Of a stretch of 64,000 nt of DNA, positions 16,524 to 25,238 are shown piece after piece. The DNA is taken from the NCBI RefSeq assembly GCF_003610235.1, contig NZ_RAPR01000001.1, positions 8,308,001 through 8,372,000 on the forward strand, in the 5' to 3' direction. A program made the translations under genes and the position numbers. The notes beneath the pieces were generated by a model. It was not told the DNA's origin, did not search any database, and saw nothing but the letters and a program-made list of their open reading frames with translations. This DNA is from Catellatospora citrea. Its GTDB lineage: Bacteria; Actinomycetota; Actinomycetes; Mycobacteriales; Micromonosporaceae. Each line of letters begins with the position of its first letter. Position 1 is the stretch's first letter.

Positions 16524-17363
16524 GTGCTGAAGGCCTCGTCGCTGGTACGCCCGGCGCTGATCGTGCTGCTGGTCATCGTGGTGCTGGTGACCGCGTTGTG
16601 GCTGCTGCAGCGACGGCTGATCTTCCTGCCCGACACTGCGCACCCCGGCCCGGCCGCCGAGGCGATCTCCGGCGGGCGCGACGTCACCCTGCACACCGCC
16701 GACGGGCTCGCGCTGACCGCCTGGCTGGTGCCGCCATCCGGCCCGAGTCGGGACATGACGGTGCTGGTCGCGGGCGGTAACGCGGGCAACCGCGGCGGCC
16801 GGGCCCCGGTCGCGCGGGCGCTGTCGGCCCGCGGGTTCACCGTGCTGCTGCTCGACTACCGCGGGTACGGCGGCAACCCGGGCAGCCCGAGTGAGGCCGG
16901 ACTCGCGCTGGACGTCCGGGCGGCGTACCGCCATCTCGTGGACGAGGCGAAGGTCCGCCCGGATCGGATCATCTACTTCGGAGAGAGCCTGGGCTGCGCC
17001 GTCGTGACCGGCCTGGCGGTCGAACACCCGCCCGCCGGGCTGCTGCTGCGCTCGCCGTTCACGGACCTGGCCGCGACCGCCGCCGAGCACTACCCGTTCC
17101 TGCCGGTGCGCCTCATGCTGTGGGACCGGTTCCCGGTGGCCGAGCAGATCGCCGGGATCACGGTGCCGACCGCCGTGGTGTACGGCACCGAGGACTCGAT
17201 CGTGCCCGCCGAGCAGAGCCTCACGGTGGCCAAGGCCGCGGCCGGCGCGGTCGAGATCACGCCGGTCGAGGGCGCGGACCACAACGACGCGGTGCTGTTC
17301 GAAGGGGACGAGCTGATGGCCGCGGTCGACCGGCTCGCCGACCGGATCGAGGGCGAGTCGTGA
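16524..17363 (+). CDS. Membrane-anchored alpha/beta hydrolase (BEM46/Bem46-like)
   Basis: A 279-residue protein starting at GTG. One N-terminal membrane segment (about 8-28; LIVLLVIVVLVTALWLL) precedes a periplasm-facing alpha/beta hydrolase. The oxyanion region is VAGGNAG, the nucleophile Ser is in YFGESLGC, the acid Asp is in YGTEDSIVP and the His is in GADHND. A GACAAT hexamer 6 bases before the GTG suggests a leaderless start; GGAG is only 2 bases away and too close to be a Shine-Dalgarno site. The substrate is unknown. Confidence 0.8.
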   Translation: MLKASSLVRPALIVLLVIVVLVTALWLLQRRLIFLPDTAHPGPAAEAISGGRDVTLHTADGLALTAWLVPPSGPSRDMTVLVAGGNAGNRGGRAPVARALSARGFTVLLLDYRGYGGNPGSPSEAGLALDVRAAYRHLVDEAKVRPDRIIYFGESLGCAVVTGLAVEHPPAGLLLRSPFTDLAATAAEHYPFLPVRLMLWDRFPVAEQIAGITVPTAVVYGTEDSIVPAEQSLTVAKAAAGAVEITPVEGADHNDAVLFEGDELMAAVDRLADRIEGES

Positions 17364-17443
17364 GCGGCCCGCGTGGGTGTGGGACGGCGCGCTGAGCAGC
17401 GCGCACGATCGACTTCTGCTTTAGTGGGCGCGGGAGGCACGCC

Positions 17444-18643
17444 ATGAGTGACGATCACCGCCACGGCCGTCGCGGCCACACCGAGCACCACCACCCGCAC
17501 GACCACAGCACGCACGGCGCCGACGCGCACGACGACCGACCCGACCATGATCACGCGGACGTGCGGCGCGACGCCGGTCACGGCCATGACGGGCACGGCC
17601 ATGACGGCCACGGCCACGCGGACGCGGGTCTGCTCTCCCGGCTGAGGCACCAGGTCGGCCACCTGGTCAGCCCCCACTCGCACGACACCGCCGACAAGGT
17701 GGACTCCGCCCTGGAGTCGTCCCGCGAAGGCCTGCGGGCGCTGTGGATCTCGCTGGTGGTGCTCGGCATCACCGCGGTGATGCAGGCCGTCGTCGTGTAC
17801 TTCTCCCACTCGGTCGCCCTGCTCGGCGACACCCTGCACAACGTCGCCGACGCGCTGACCGCGGTGCCGTTGGGCGTGGCGTTCCTGCTCGGCCGCCGCC
17901 GCCCGACCCGCTCGTACACGTACGGCTTCGGCCGGGCCGAGGACCTTGCCGGCATCTTCATCGTGCTGACCATCGCGGCCTCGGCGGCCCTGGCCGGCTA
18001 CGAGGCGGTCCGGCGTCTGCTCGACCCACAGCAGGTACGCCACCTGCCCTACGTCGCCGCGGCGGCGCTGATCGGGTTCGCGGGCAACGAGCTGGTGGCC
18101 CGCTACCGCATCGTCGTCGGGCGGCGCATCGGCTCGGCGGCGCTCGTCGCGGACGGGCTGCACGCGCGCACCGACGGCTTCACCTCGCTGGCGGTGCTGC
18201 TCGGCGCGGGTGGCGCCGCGCTGGGCTGGTGGTGGGCGGACCCGGTGGTGGGCCTGCTCATCACGGTGGCGATCCTGCTGGTGCTCAAGGACGCAGCCCG
18301 GGAGGTGTACCGGCGGCTGATGGACGCGGTGGACCCGAAGCTGGTCGACGCGGTCGAGCAGACCTTGCGCGGCACCCCGGGCGTGCGCGACGTCGGCGAG
18401 GTGCGGCTGCGCTGGATCGGACACCGCCTGCGCGCGGAGTGCGCGGTGGCCGTGGACGCCGAGCTGACCGTCGCCCGCGCGCACGCCATCGCCGTCGATG
18501 CCGAGCACCGGCTGCTGCACGCCGTGCCGAAGCTGACGGCCGCGATGGTGCACGCCGACCCGGCGGGTGCGCCCGCCGATCCGCACGCGGTGCTGAATCA
18601 CCACCGTGATCCCGAGGTTGGCGGGGCGCGCGACCGGGTATAG
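17444..18643 (+). CDS. Cation diffusion facilitator (Zn/Co-type efflux) with His-rich N-terminus
   Basis: A 399-residue CDF exporter; ATG with GGGAGG upstream. Residues 1-60 contain about twenty His interspersed with Asp and Gly (e.g. GHGHDGHGHDGHGH), a probable cytoplasmic metal-binding tail. Six membrane segments follow. The transport site is formed by HNVAD (H132, D136) in TM2 and HARTD in TM5. A C-terminal ferredoxin-like cytoplasmic domain (about 290-370) follows. It exports divalent cations such as Zn2+ in exchange for protons. It is followed by a small membrane protein on the same strand. Confidence 0.9.
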   Translation: MSDDHRHGRRGHTEHHHPHDHSTHGADAHDDRPDHDHADVRRDAGHGHDGHGHDGHGHADAGLLSRLRHQVGHLVSPHSHDTADKVDSALESSREGLRALWISLVVLGITAVMQAVVVYFSHSVALLGDTLHNVADALTAVPLGVAFLLGRRRPTRSYTYGFGRAEDLAGIFIVLTIAASAALAGYEAVRRLLDPQQVRHLPYVAAAALIGFAGNELVARYRIVVGRRIGSAALVADGLHARTDGFTSLAVLLGAGGAALGWWWADPVVGLLITVAILLVLKDAAREVYRRLMDAVDPKLVDAVEQTLRGTPGVRDVGEVRLRWIGHRLRAECAVAVDAELTVARAHAIAVDAEHRLLHAVPKLTAAMVHADPAGAPADPHAVLNHHRDPEVGGARDRV

Positions 18644-18680
18644 CCGCTGCCGAGGCGATAGTCGCCAAAAGGAGGCTGAC

Positions 18681-18926
18681 ATGGGTATCGGTGCGAGCCT
18701 TTTCCTGATCGCGTTGGGCGCGATCCTCACATTCGCCCTGGACGTGAGCATCAGCGGGCTGGACCTGGACGTGGTCGGCTGGATCCTGATGGTCGTCGGC
18801 GTGCTCGGGATGGTGCTCACCCTGACCATCTGGAGCAGCCGCCGCCGCAGCGTCGTGACCACCGCACCCACGGAGCGGCGGGTGATCGAGGAGACCCGCG
18901 ACACCGTGCCCCCGGGCACGGTCTGA
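18681..18926 (+). CDS. Small two-TM protein, DUF6458 type
   Basis: An 81-residue protein; the ATG with AAAAGGAGG 5 bases upstream decides the start. It begins MGIGASLFLIALGAILTF and has a second membrane helix WILMVVGVLGMVLTLTIW, then a basic/polar tail (SSRRRS). This is the DUF6458 pattern common in actinobacteria; its function is unknown. It lies 37 bases downstream of the CDF gene, so it is probably co-transcribed. Confidence 0.8.
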   Translation: MGIGASLFLIALGAILTFALDVSISGLDLDVVGWILMVVGVLGMVLTLTIWSSRRRSVVTTAPTERRVIEETRDTVPPGTV

Positions 18927-18933
18927 CCGACTT

Positions 18934-18969
18934 CAGGAAGGCGGAGCCCGTGGCGGGCCCGCCTTCCTG
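18934..18969. terminator. Bidirectional terminator
   Basis: Arms CAGGAAGGCGG (18934-18944) and CCGCCTTCCTG (18959-18969) enclose a 14-base loop that can pair further (GCCCG/CGGGC). It separates the convergent DUF6458 and MBL genes. Confidence 0.75.
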
Positions 18970-18978
18970 TCTGTCCGG

Positions 18979-19821
18979 TCAGCCTTTGTACGCCTGGGCG
19001 GCCCTCCACACCACGGCCCGGTTGACCCGGTCGGGGTAGCGCTCGATCATCACGTCGTACAGCTGCCGGGCACTGCCCACCCGCTGCTGCGCTTCGTCGA
19101 AGTAGCGCAGGTAGTCGCGGGTGTGTCCGATGTGGTCCGGACTGTCGTCGGCTCCTTCGCGCTGGTGCCCGGCGATCACCGTGGACGGCCGCAGCGCGCT
19201 GATCGTGTCCAGGGCCGCGAGCCAGGCCGCGATCCCGCCGCCACCGGACTCGGCGAGGTGCAGGTGGACGTCGTTGTAGACGGAGTCCCCGGCCACCACG
19301 AGCCCGATCGACGGCACGTGCAGCGCGGTCGTGCCGTCGGTGTCGGTGTGCCCGAGTTCGACCGCGACCAGGTCCGTGCCTTCGAGCTCGACGGTGTGGC
19401 CGGTCAGCGGCTCGGCGACGGGCGGCCGCTCGGCGAGCTGCCCGGGGAATCGCCGTCGCCAGACCCCGTCCAGGACCTGGTCGTCGACCTGCTGGCGCAT
19501 CTTGTCGAGCACGGCCGGGACGGCGACCAAACGCGCCGACGGGAAGCGTGCCAGCACGGGCGCCGCGCCGAAGAAGTGGTCGCCGTGCCCGTGCGTGATG
19601 TAGATCGTCGTGAGGTTCCGACCGGCGGCGGCGACCCAGTCGGCCAGTGCCTGGCCCTCGCGTACGGTCAGCAGCGCGTCGACCAGCACCGCGTCGCGCT
19701 CGCCCTGGATCAGCGTGGCGCTGGTCGGCGACCACACCTCGGCGGTCTCGCCGGGCGCGAACTGCTCGGCCACGACCGGTTTCGGCGGGGCGAGGTACGT
19801 CGACCAGGTCAGAGATGCCAT
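18979..19821 (-). CDS. MBL-fold metallohydrolase
   Basis: A 280-residue metallo-beta-lactamase fold hydrolase. The ATG opening MASLTWSTYL has GGAG about 6 bases upstream; earlier in-frame codons look non-coding. The metal motif is THGHGDHFFG (HxHxDH), with later ligands in ELGHTDTDGT, VAGDSVYND and AGHQRE. The substrate is unknown; similar proteins are annotated as glyoxalase II-like or quinolone-signal-hydrolase-like. It is divergent from the DUF302 gene. Confidence 0.82.
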   Translation of the reverse strand: MASLTWSTYLAPPKPVVAEQFAPGETAEVWSPTSATLIQGERDAVLVDALLTVREGQALADWVAAAGRNLTTIYITHGHGDHFFGAAPVLARFPSARLVAVPAVLDKMRQQVDDQVLDGVWRRRFPGQLAERPPVAEPLTGHTVELEGTDLVAVELGHTDTDGTTALHVPSIGLVVAGDSVYNDVHLHLAESGGGGIAAWLAALDTISALRPSTVIAGHQREGADDSPDHIGHTRDYLRYFDEAQQRVGSARQLYDVMIERYPDRVNRAVVWRAAQAYKG

Positions 19822-20021
19822 TGGTGCTCCGTGGCTGAGGTCGGGGTCGGGTGCCCCCGCGTGCCAGTGAACCAGAGCACGGGCCGGTCCGGGCGACGTC
19901 GGCGAAAGCGGGACCGTCACGGCCCGCGATGTCGGCGGAATCGGGCTCGCCGCGCACGAGTACCGGGAAGACTTGACCGAGGGCCGCCGTGGGCAGGCCG
20001 GCTGAGCACCGGGAGCGTCAG

Positions 20022-20528
20022 ATGAGCGCCAGGACGACGACGACCGTTCCGCTGGAGCGGGTCACCTTCACCTCGCCGCGTGCCTTCGACGACGTCGTCG
20101 CAGGCATCTACCAGGGCATCGGGCGGCCGGATTTCGGCGCCCTCCTGCATGACCTGGACGCCGCGAAGGACTTCGGTGCGTACCGGCGGACCGTCGAGGA
20201 CGCGGTGGGGCCGATCGGCCTCATGCGGTTCCTGGAGCTCGACGAGGGAGCCGCGCTGGCGATCAACCCGGAGATCACCGCGTTCCGCCTCGTGCGGATC
20301 ATCGCGGGCAACCCGCTGACGATGAGCCAGATGGCCCGGTACGTGCCGGACGCGGGCACGTACGCCCCGGTCACGATCCTGGTCCACGAGGCGCCGGACG
20401 GGGTCCGGGTCGGCTACGACACCGTCGCGAGCGCGCTGCGGCCCTACGGCGACGAGCGGGCCCTGGCCGTCGCCGAGGAACTCGACCGCAAGGTGCTCGC
20501 CCTGCTCGACGCGGCGACGACCGGCTGA
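20022..20528 (+). CDS. DUF302-domain protein
   Basis: A 168-residue cytoplasmic protein; ATG with GGGAG 6 bases upstream. The body matches the DUF302 fold: RAFDDVVAGI, a central LMRFLELDEGAAL strand-loop, LVRIIAGNP, and the PVTILVHEA and VRVGYDTVAS strands near the end. The biochemical role of DUF302 is not established. It ends at a terminator shared with the convergent ABC operon. Confidence 0.75.
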   Translation: MSARTTTTVPLERVTFTSPRAFDDVVAGIYQGIGRPDFGALLHDLDAAKDFGAYRRTVEDAVGPIGLMRFLELDEGAALAINPEITAFRLVRIIAGNPLTMSQMARYVPDAGTYAPVTILVHEAPDGVRVGYDTVASALRPYGDERALAVAEELDRKVLALLDAATTG

Positions 20529-20537
20529 CCGACAGGC

Positions 20538-20571
20538 CGAAGCCGCACCCCCGAAGTGGGATGCGGCTTCG
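20538..20571. terminator. Bidirectional terminator
   Basis: Stem CGAAGCCGCA / TGCGGCTTCG with a 14-base loop containing a possible CCC/GGG extension. It is located between the convergent DUF302 and ABC permease genes. Confidence 0.7.
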
Positions 20572-20589
20572 ACCGAGGCCCTAGACCGG

Positions 20590-21333
20590 TCACTGCCAAC
20601 GGAACAGCCGGACCGCGAGGATGCCGGTGACCACGGCGTACCCGGCGGTGACGGCCAGGTGCAGGGGCTGCGGCCAGTCGCCGTACCAGGCGGCCTGCAG
20701 GGCCTGCGACGCCGCGCCCAGCGGGGTGAAGTCGGCGACGCGCTGCGCCCCCTCGGGCATCATGTCGCCCGGGGTCCACACCCCGGCGAAGAACAGCATC
20801 GGGAAGTAGATCAGGCTGCCGATGCCCGCCGAGGCGCGGGAGTTGGGCGTCACCGCGGCGATGAACAGCGCCACTCCGATCATCGCCGCGCTGCCGAGCA
20901 GGAACGCCACCACCAGCGCCGGCCAGTTCTCGGGCCCGCGGCTGCCGAACGCCACCGCGGCGGCCGCCATCATCAGCGCCGAACCGGCCACCAGCGCCGC
21001 GATGTTCACCACGAGCTGCGCGCCGATCAGGGCGGACGGCTTGACGGGGGTGGTCGCCAGCCTCTTGAGCACGCCGCGCTCGCGGTACTGCGAGAGCACG
21101 GTGAGCAGGCTGGTCATGGTGACCGTGCCGACGGCCAGGGCCAGCACGATGGGCAGGTAGAGGTTGATGGGGAGCTCGCCGCCGAAGTCGGCCGACGGTT
21201 CGCTGAAGGCCGGGATGGCGTTGCCCATCACGACCACCAGCACCGAGGGGAAGGCCAGCGCGAAGAACACGCTCATCGGTTCGCGCAGGAACAGCCGGGC
21301 CTCGCTGCCGGCCAGTCGGGTCAGGGAAGACAT
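20590..21333 (-). CDS. ABC-2 type exporter permease
   Basis: A 247-residue integral membrane protein with about six helices of the ABC2_membrane family. It starts with the amphipathic segment LTRLAGSEARLFLREP and has the coupling-type YRERGVLKRLATTPVKP loop and the LIYFPMLFFAGVWTP helix pair typical of drug or lipid exporters. It lies 12 bases downstream of its ATPase gene and is certainly in the same operon. Confidence 0.88.
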   Translation of the reverse strand: MSSLTRLAGSEARLFLREPMSVFFALAFPSVLVVVMGNAIPAFSEPSADFGGELPINLYLPIVLALAVGTVTMTSLLTVLSQYRERGVLKRLATTPVKPSALIGAQLVVNIAALVAGSALMMAAAAVAFGSRGPENWPALVVAFLLGSAAMIGVALFIAAVTPNSRASAGIGSLIYFPMLFFAGVWTPGDMMPEGAQRVADFTPLGAASQALQAAWYGDWPQPLHLAVTAGYAVVTGILAVRLFRWQ

Positions 21334-21345
21334 GGTCGCTCCTGT

Positions 21346-22080
21346 TCAGTTGTCGCGGCCGGAGCCGGTCAGGGCGAGGAACGCGTCCTCGAGGTTGGCG
21401 CGGTAGCCGTCGACGTCGCCGACGTTCGCGATCAGCGCGGCCGGGGTGTCCAGCGCGACGATCTTGCCGCCGTCGAGCACGGCGAGCCGGTCGCAGAGCC
21501 GCTCGGCCTCGTCCATGAAGTGCGTGACCAGCAGGACGGTCACCCCGCGGTCGCGGATCTGGCGGATCAGCTTCCACGTCTCGCGGCGCGCCCGCGGGTC
21601 CAGGCCGGTGGTGAGCTCGTCGAGGATCGCCAGGCGCGGGTTGCCGATCAGCGCCAGCGCGATCGACAGCCGCTGCTTCTGCCCGCCGGACAGCTTCGCG
21701 TACGGCGCGTTGACGTGCTCCTCCAGGCCGACCCCGGCCAGCAGCTCGCGCCAGTCCGCGGGGTCGGTGTAGAAGGAGGCGAACAGCTGCATGGCCTCGC
21801 CGACGCGCAGCCGGTCCTGCAGCTGGCTCTCCTGCAGCTGCACCCCGATGAGCCGGCGCAGCTGCTCCCGCTCGGTGCGGGTGTCCAGGCCGAACACGCT
21901 GATGCTGCCCGCGTCGGGGGTGCGCAGGCCCGAGATGCACTCGACCGTGGTGGTCTTGCCGGCGCCGTTCTCGCCGAGGATGCCGAAGATCTCGCCCTCG
22001 GCGACGGTGAAGGAGACGCCGTCGACGACCGTGCGGTCGCCGTACCGCTTGGTGAGCCCGTTGACTTCGATGACTGTCAT
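21346..22080 (-). CDS. ABC exporter ATP-binding protein
   Basis: A 244-residue ATPase. Walker A GENGAGKTTT, Q-loop LQESQ, signature LSGGQKQRLS, Walker B LAILDELTTGLD, H-loop VTHF. In Walker B the usual DEPT is DELT. The ATG opening MTVIEVNGLTKRYG is the start; TACTGT 8 bases upstream and the lack of a Shine-Dalgarno suggest a leaderless mRNA. It forms an exporter with the permease at 20590. It is divergent from the histidine kinase gene, whose regulator may control it (inference). Confidence 0.92.
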   Translation of the reverse strand: MTVIEVNGLTKRYGDRTVVDGVSFTVAEGEIFGILGENGAGKTTTVECISGLRTPDAGSISVFGLDTRTEREQLRRLIGVQLQESQLQDRLRVGEAMQLFASFYTDPADWRELLAGVGLEEHVNAPYAKLSGGQKQRLSIALALIGNPRLAILDELTTGLDPRARRETWKLIRQIRDRGVTVLLVTHFMDEAERLCDRLAVLDGGKIVALDTPAALIANVGDVDGYRANLEDAFLALTGSGRDN

Positions 22081-22214
22081 GCCGACAGACAGTAGGTGCG
22101 CCGTGCCAGCGCCGGTATGCGGTTGCGCGCCGAGCGGGGGTGTAGGAAACCCCACCCTTTCCCGGGGCCCACGCGCAGTGCCACGAGCCCGGCCGATCGG
22201 CGACGATGTGTCGC

Positions 22215-24224
22215 ATGTTCCGGTCGTACGCCCTCGCCCCGCTGCGCTGCGTCGCCCTCGCGCTGCTCGCGGTCTTCGGATTCGCCGCCTCGCTGCCGCT
22301 GATGGCGGCGATCGGCGCGGTCGTCACCTACCCGCACGTGCTGCAGGTCGTACGCCGGCTGGCCGGGCTGTCCCGATGGCTGGCCCGCGCCTGGAGCGGC
22401 ATCGTGATCGACCCGCCGTACCGCGAGGGTCCGGTGCCGGTGCCGCCGCGCCGCCCCGACGGCTGGTACGAGCATGACGGCCAGCTTTTCAAGACCCGGC
22501 ACTACCCCGCGTTCTTCCTGCGTATGCAATGGCTCAGCGACGACCCGGCGACGGCCCGGGACTGGATGTGGCTGGTGCTGCTCGCCCCGATCGGCGGCCT
22601 GGTCGCGCTGCTCGCGCCTGCCCTGATCGGGGCGGGGGTGCTGCTGGCCGCGAGCGTGACCGGCCCGGGGCGGCGGGTGCTGGCCGACGCCGGACTGACA
22701 GATCTCGTGGCCTGGCTGACCGTGCCCGGGTGGGCCGTGCTCGCGACGGGCGTGGCCGCGATCGTCACCGGCGTGCTGGCAGGCCCCGCGCTGCTGCGCG
22801 CTCACGGCCGGTGGGCGCGGACCTGGCTCGGGCACCCGGGCCTGACCTGGTGGCAGTCCTCCGGGATCGGGGATTGGCTGCGCCGCGGCGGCCACGACAC
22901 GTGGAAGGCGGCGCTGCTGCTCGGACTGTCGCTGACCGGGTTCGCCGTGTTCCTGCTGACCCTGCTGCTGACCCTGGTCAGCGGCGGGTTCGGCATCGCC
23001 TGGGTCGCGTACGCGATCCGGCCGATGCTCAACCACTACCGGCGCCTGTGCGTGACCTGGGGCGGCGGCGAACCGATGCCCGACCCGTACCGGCAGCGTG
23101 AGGGCGTGCCGGAGCCCGGCCCCGACGGCCGCTACCGCGTCGGGCGCACCCTCTACGCCACCCGCGACGGCGCGCGCCGGGCCGGCTTCTTCCCGTGGAT
23201 CCTGGGCGACCCGGCCACCTGGCGCGACCTGGCCTGGATGGCGACCGCGCCGCTGGTCGCGCTGCTCGCCGTGGTCCCCGGCGTGCTGATCGGCGCGGGC
23301 TACTTCGGGCTGTTCTGGCAGGCCCTGTTCTGGCCGCTGTGGGCGGTGCCGTTCGGCCTGATCACCGGCGTGTGGATCAGCCCCTGGTACGTCTGGCAGT
23401 TGTTCACCCTGGGCCTGCCCGCCGCCGACGTGGTGCCCGGCTGGGTGTCCATCCCGATCGGCCTCGCCATGGGCCTGCTGGGCGTGCTGCTGGCCGGTCC
23501 GGTGCTGCGGCTGATCACCGGCTGGGCGCGGCTGCTGCTCGCGCCGAGCCGGTCCGCCCGGCTCACCCAGCGGGTCGAGCACCTGGCGCAGACCAGGGCC
23601 GAGGCCGTCGACGCGCAGAGCGCCGAGCTGCGCCGCATCGAACGCGATCTGCACGACGGCGCGCAGGCCCGGCTCGTCGCGGTCGGGCTGAGCCTGGGCA
23701 CCGTCGAGCAGCTGATGGACCGCGACCCGGCCGCCGCCCGGGTGCTGCTGGCCCAGGCCCGGGAGACCTCCGCCGCGGCCCTGGCCGAGCTGCGCGACCT
23801 GGTCCGCGGCATCCACCCGCCGGTGCTCGCCGAGCGCGGCCTCGCCGACGCGGTGCGCGCGCTCGCCCTGGACGCCGCCCTGCCGGTCGAGGTGCACGCC
23901 GAGCTGGCGGGGCAGCCGCCCGCGCCGGTAGCCACCGCCGCGTACTTCGCCGTCGCCGAGGCGCTGACCAACGCCGCCCGGCACGCGCAGGCCGGCCGGG
24001 TCGGCGTGGACATCCGGCACACCGGCGGGCTGCTGCGGGTCACCGTCACCGACGACGGCCGTGGCGGGGCGGTGCCGTCCGACGGCGGCGGGCTGCACGG
24101 GCTGCGCCGGCGACTCGCTACATTCGACGGAACCCTCGCCCTGCACAGCCCGCAGGGCGGCCCCACCGTGCTGACCCTGGAGATACCGTGCGCGTTGTCC
24201 TCGCCGAGGACCTCTACCTCCTGA
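22215..24224 (+). CDS. Sensor histidine kinase (HisKA_3 type) with large membrane domain
   Basis: A 669-residue kinase, or 672 if the ATG at 22206 is used; GACGAT 7 bases before 22215 and no Shine-Dalgarno favour a leaderless 22215. The first ~450 residues are membrane-rich: several helices alternate with two similar loop blocks (PDGWYEHDGQLFKTRHYP and PDGRYRVGRTLYATRDG), which looks like an internal duplication. The dimerisation box is RRIERDLHDGAQARLV with the phospho-acceptor His; the ATPase domain has ALTNAARHA (N-box) and DDGRGG (G1). It phosphorylates the LuxR regulator whose gene overlaps its 3' end. The ABC operon across the divergent promoter is a likely target. Confidence 0.9.
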   Translation: MFRSYALAPLRCVALALLAVFGFAASLPLMAAIGAVVTYPHVLQVVRRLAGLSRWLARAWSGIVIDPPYREGPVPVPPRRPDGWYEHDGQLFKTRHYPAFFLRMQWLSDDPATARDWMWLVLLAPIGGLVALLAPALIGAGVLLAASVTGPGRRVLADAGLTDLVAWLTVPGWAVLATGVAAIVTGVLAGPALLRAHGRWARTWLGHPGLTWWQSSGIGDWLRRGGHDTWKAALLLGLSLTGFAVFLLTLLLTLVSGGFGIAWVAYAIRPMLNHYRRLCVTWGGGEPMPDPYRQREGVPEPGPDGRYRVGRTLYATRDGARRAGFFPWILGDPATWRDLAWMATAPLVALLAVVPGVLIGAGYFGLFWQALFWPLWAVPFGLITGVWISPWYVWQLFTLGLPAADVVPGWVSIPIGLAMGLLGVLLAGPVLRLITGWARLLLAPSRSARLTQRVEHLAQTRAEAVDAQSAELRRIERDLHDGAQARLVAVGLSLGTVEQLMDRDPAAARVLLAQARETSAAALAELRDLVRGIHPPVLAERGLADAVRALALDAALPVEVHAELAGQPPAPVATAAYFAVAEALTNAARHAQAGRVGVDIRHTGGLLRVTVTDDGRGGAVPSDGGGLHGLRRRLATFDGTLALHSPQGGPTVLTLEIPCALSSPRTSTS

Positions 24225-24838
24225 GGGAAGGGCTGGTCCGCCTGCTGGAGGCGCACGACTGCACCGTCGTGGCCGCCGTGGAGACCGGTCCCGACCTGCT
24301 CGACGCCCTGCTGGCGCACCGGCCCGACGTGGCGGTCGTCGACGTGCGGCTGCCGCCGACCAACACCGACGAGGGGCTGCAGGCGGCGCTCACCGCGCGG
24401 CGGCAGGTGCCGGGACTGCCGGTGCTGGTGCTGTCGCAGCACGTCGAGCAGCTGTACGCCCGGGAGCTGCTGGCCGACGGCACCGGCGGGATCGGCTACC
24501 TGCTCAAGGACCGGGTGTTCAACGCCGACCAGTTCGTCGACGCGGTGCGCCGGGTCGCCGGCGGCGGCACCGCGATGGACCCGGAGGTCATCGCGAAGCT
24601 GATGCAGCAGCCGGTGCGCAACGTGCCGCTGGCCCGGCTCACCCCGCGCGAGCGGGAGGTGCTGGAGCTGATGGCGGAGGGGCGCTCGAACGCGGCGATC
24701 GGTCAGCGGCTGTTCCTGTCGGAGAGCGCGGTCGGCAAGCATACGGCCAGCATCTTCGGCAAGCTCGACCTCGCGCCGTCCGACGACGACAACCGGCGGG
24801 TGCTGGCGGTGCTGGCCTACCTCAACGGCGGCGCCTGA
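24188..24838 (+). CDS. NarL/LuxR-family response regulator
   Basis: A 216-residue regulator beginning at a GTG 37 bases inside the 3' end of the kinase gene. Receiver domain: acidic residues in VVLAEDLYLL, phospho-Asp in VAVVDVRLPP, Lys in YLLKDRV. The C-terminal LuxR helix-turn-helix (about 148-205) has LTPREREVLELMAEGRSN and VGKHTASIFGKL. It pairs with the upstream kinase. A second pair of the same kind occurs at 58280-60129. Confidence 0.92.
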   Translation: MRVVLAEDLYLLREGLVRLLEAHDCTVVAAVETGPDLLDALLAHRPDVAVVDVRLPPTNTDEGLQAALTARRQVPGLPVLVLSQHVEQLYARELLADGTGGIGYLLKDRVFNADQFVDAVRRVAGGGTAMDPEVIAKLMQQPVRNVPLARLTPREREVLELMAEGRSNAAIGQRLFLSESAVGKHTASIFGKLDLAPSDDDNRRVLAVLAYLNGGA

Positions 24839-24871
24839 GCCCGACCTGCGGACTGTCGCCGACGAGCGGTG

Positions 24872-25051
24872 TCACCCGCCGCAGGCTGCGCACCACGCGA
24901 GATCCGTCCGCGGAAGGTGGTCCAGGTGGTCGGGGTGACCGGGATCCAGGCCGCTGCCCTCGGGCATGTGCCGCGCGCCGACGACCAGGGCGATCACCGG
25001 CAACGCCACCACGGCGGCAGCTCCCACCACGAGCAACGTATCCACCGGCAC
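24872..25051 (-). CDS. Possible small membrane protein
   Basis: A 59-codon frame on the minus strand in an otherwise gene-free 400-base stretch. It starts VPVDTLLVVGAAAVV (GTG; a second GTG two codons later is possible), has one clear membrane helix (about 5-25) and a polar tail with GHPDHLDHL and WCAACGG. Hydrophobic pattern and codon use look real, but there is no good ribosome site and no family is recognised. The rest of 24839-25180 holds nothing else I can name. Confidence 0.4.
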   Translation of the reverse strand: MPVDTLLVVGAAAVVALPVIALVVGARHMPEGSGLDPGHPDHLDHLPRTDLAWCAACGG

Positions 25052-25180
25052 ACGGTGACGTCGGCGGGTGAAGCACGAGGGGACGGTCCCTGAACAGCGG
25101 CGGGCATGCGCCCGAACTCACCGCGCGACCTCCGTCCCGCCCGGTCGGGTGCCTCGTTGCGGCACGTCAGGCGCGCCGGG

Positions 25181-25234
25181 CGTTAAGAAGGGCACCCTCT
25201 TTAACGCATAGCGATAAGAAGGTGCCCTTCCTTT
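25181..25234 (-). repeat. 54-bp stop-codon-proximal hairpin element, copy B
   Basis: Read on the minus strand, the first 27 bases are identical to copy A (AAAGGAAGGGCACC, then TTCTTATCGCTAT) and both end TTCTTAACG. The second hairpin unit differs: GAGGGTGCCC replaces GAAGGGCACC. It starts 4 bases after the TAA of the ABC permease gene at 25239 and has the same orientation as that gene. Confidence 0.8.
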
Positions 25235-25238
25235 GGCT

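Noticed and set aside
22077-24146. 689-codon frame antisense to the histidine kinase
   Set aside because: Low-complexity Gln/His/Arg/Gly composition and no recognisable motif; typical high-GC shadow.
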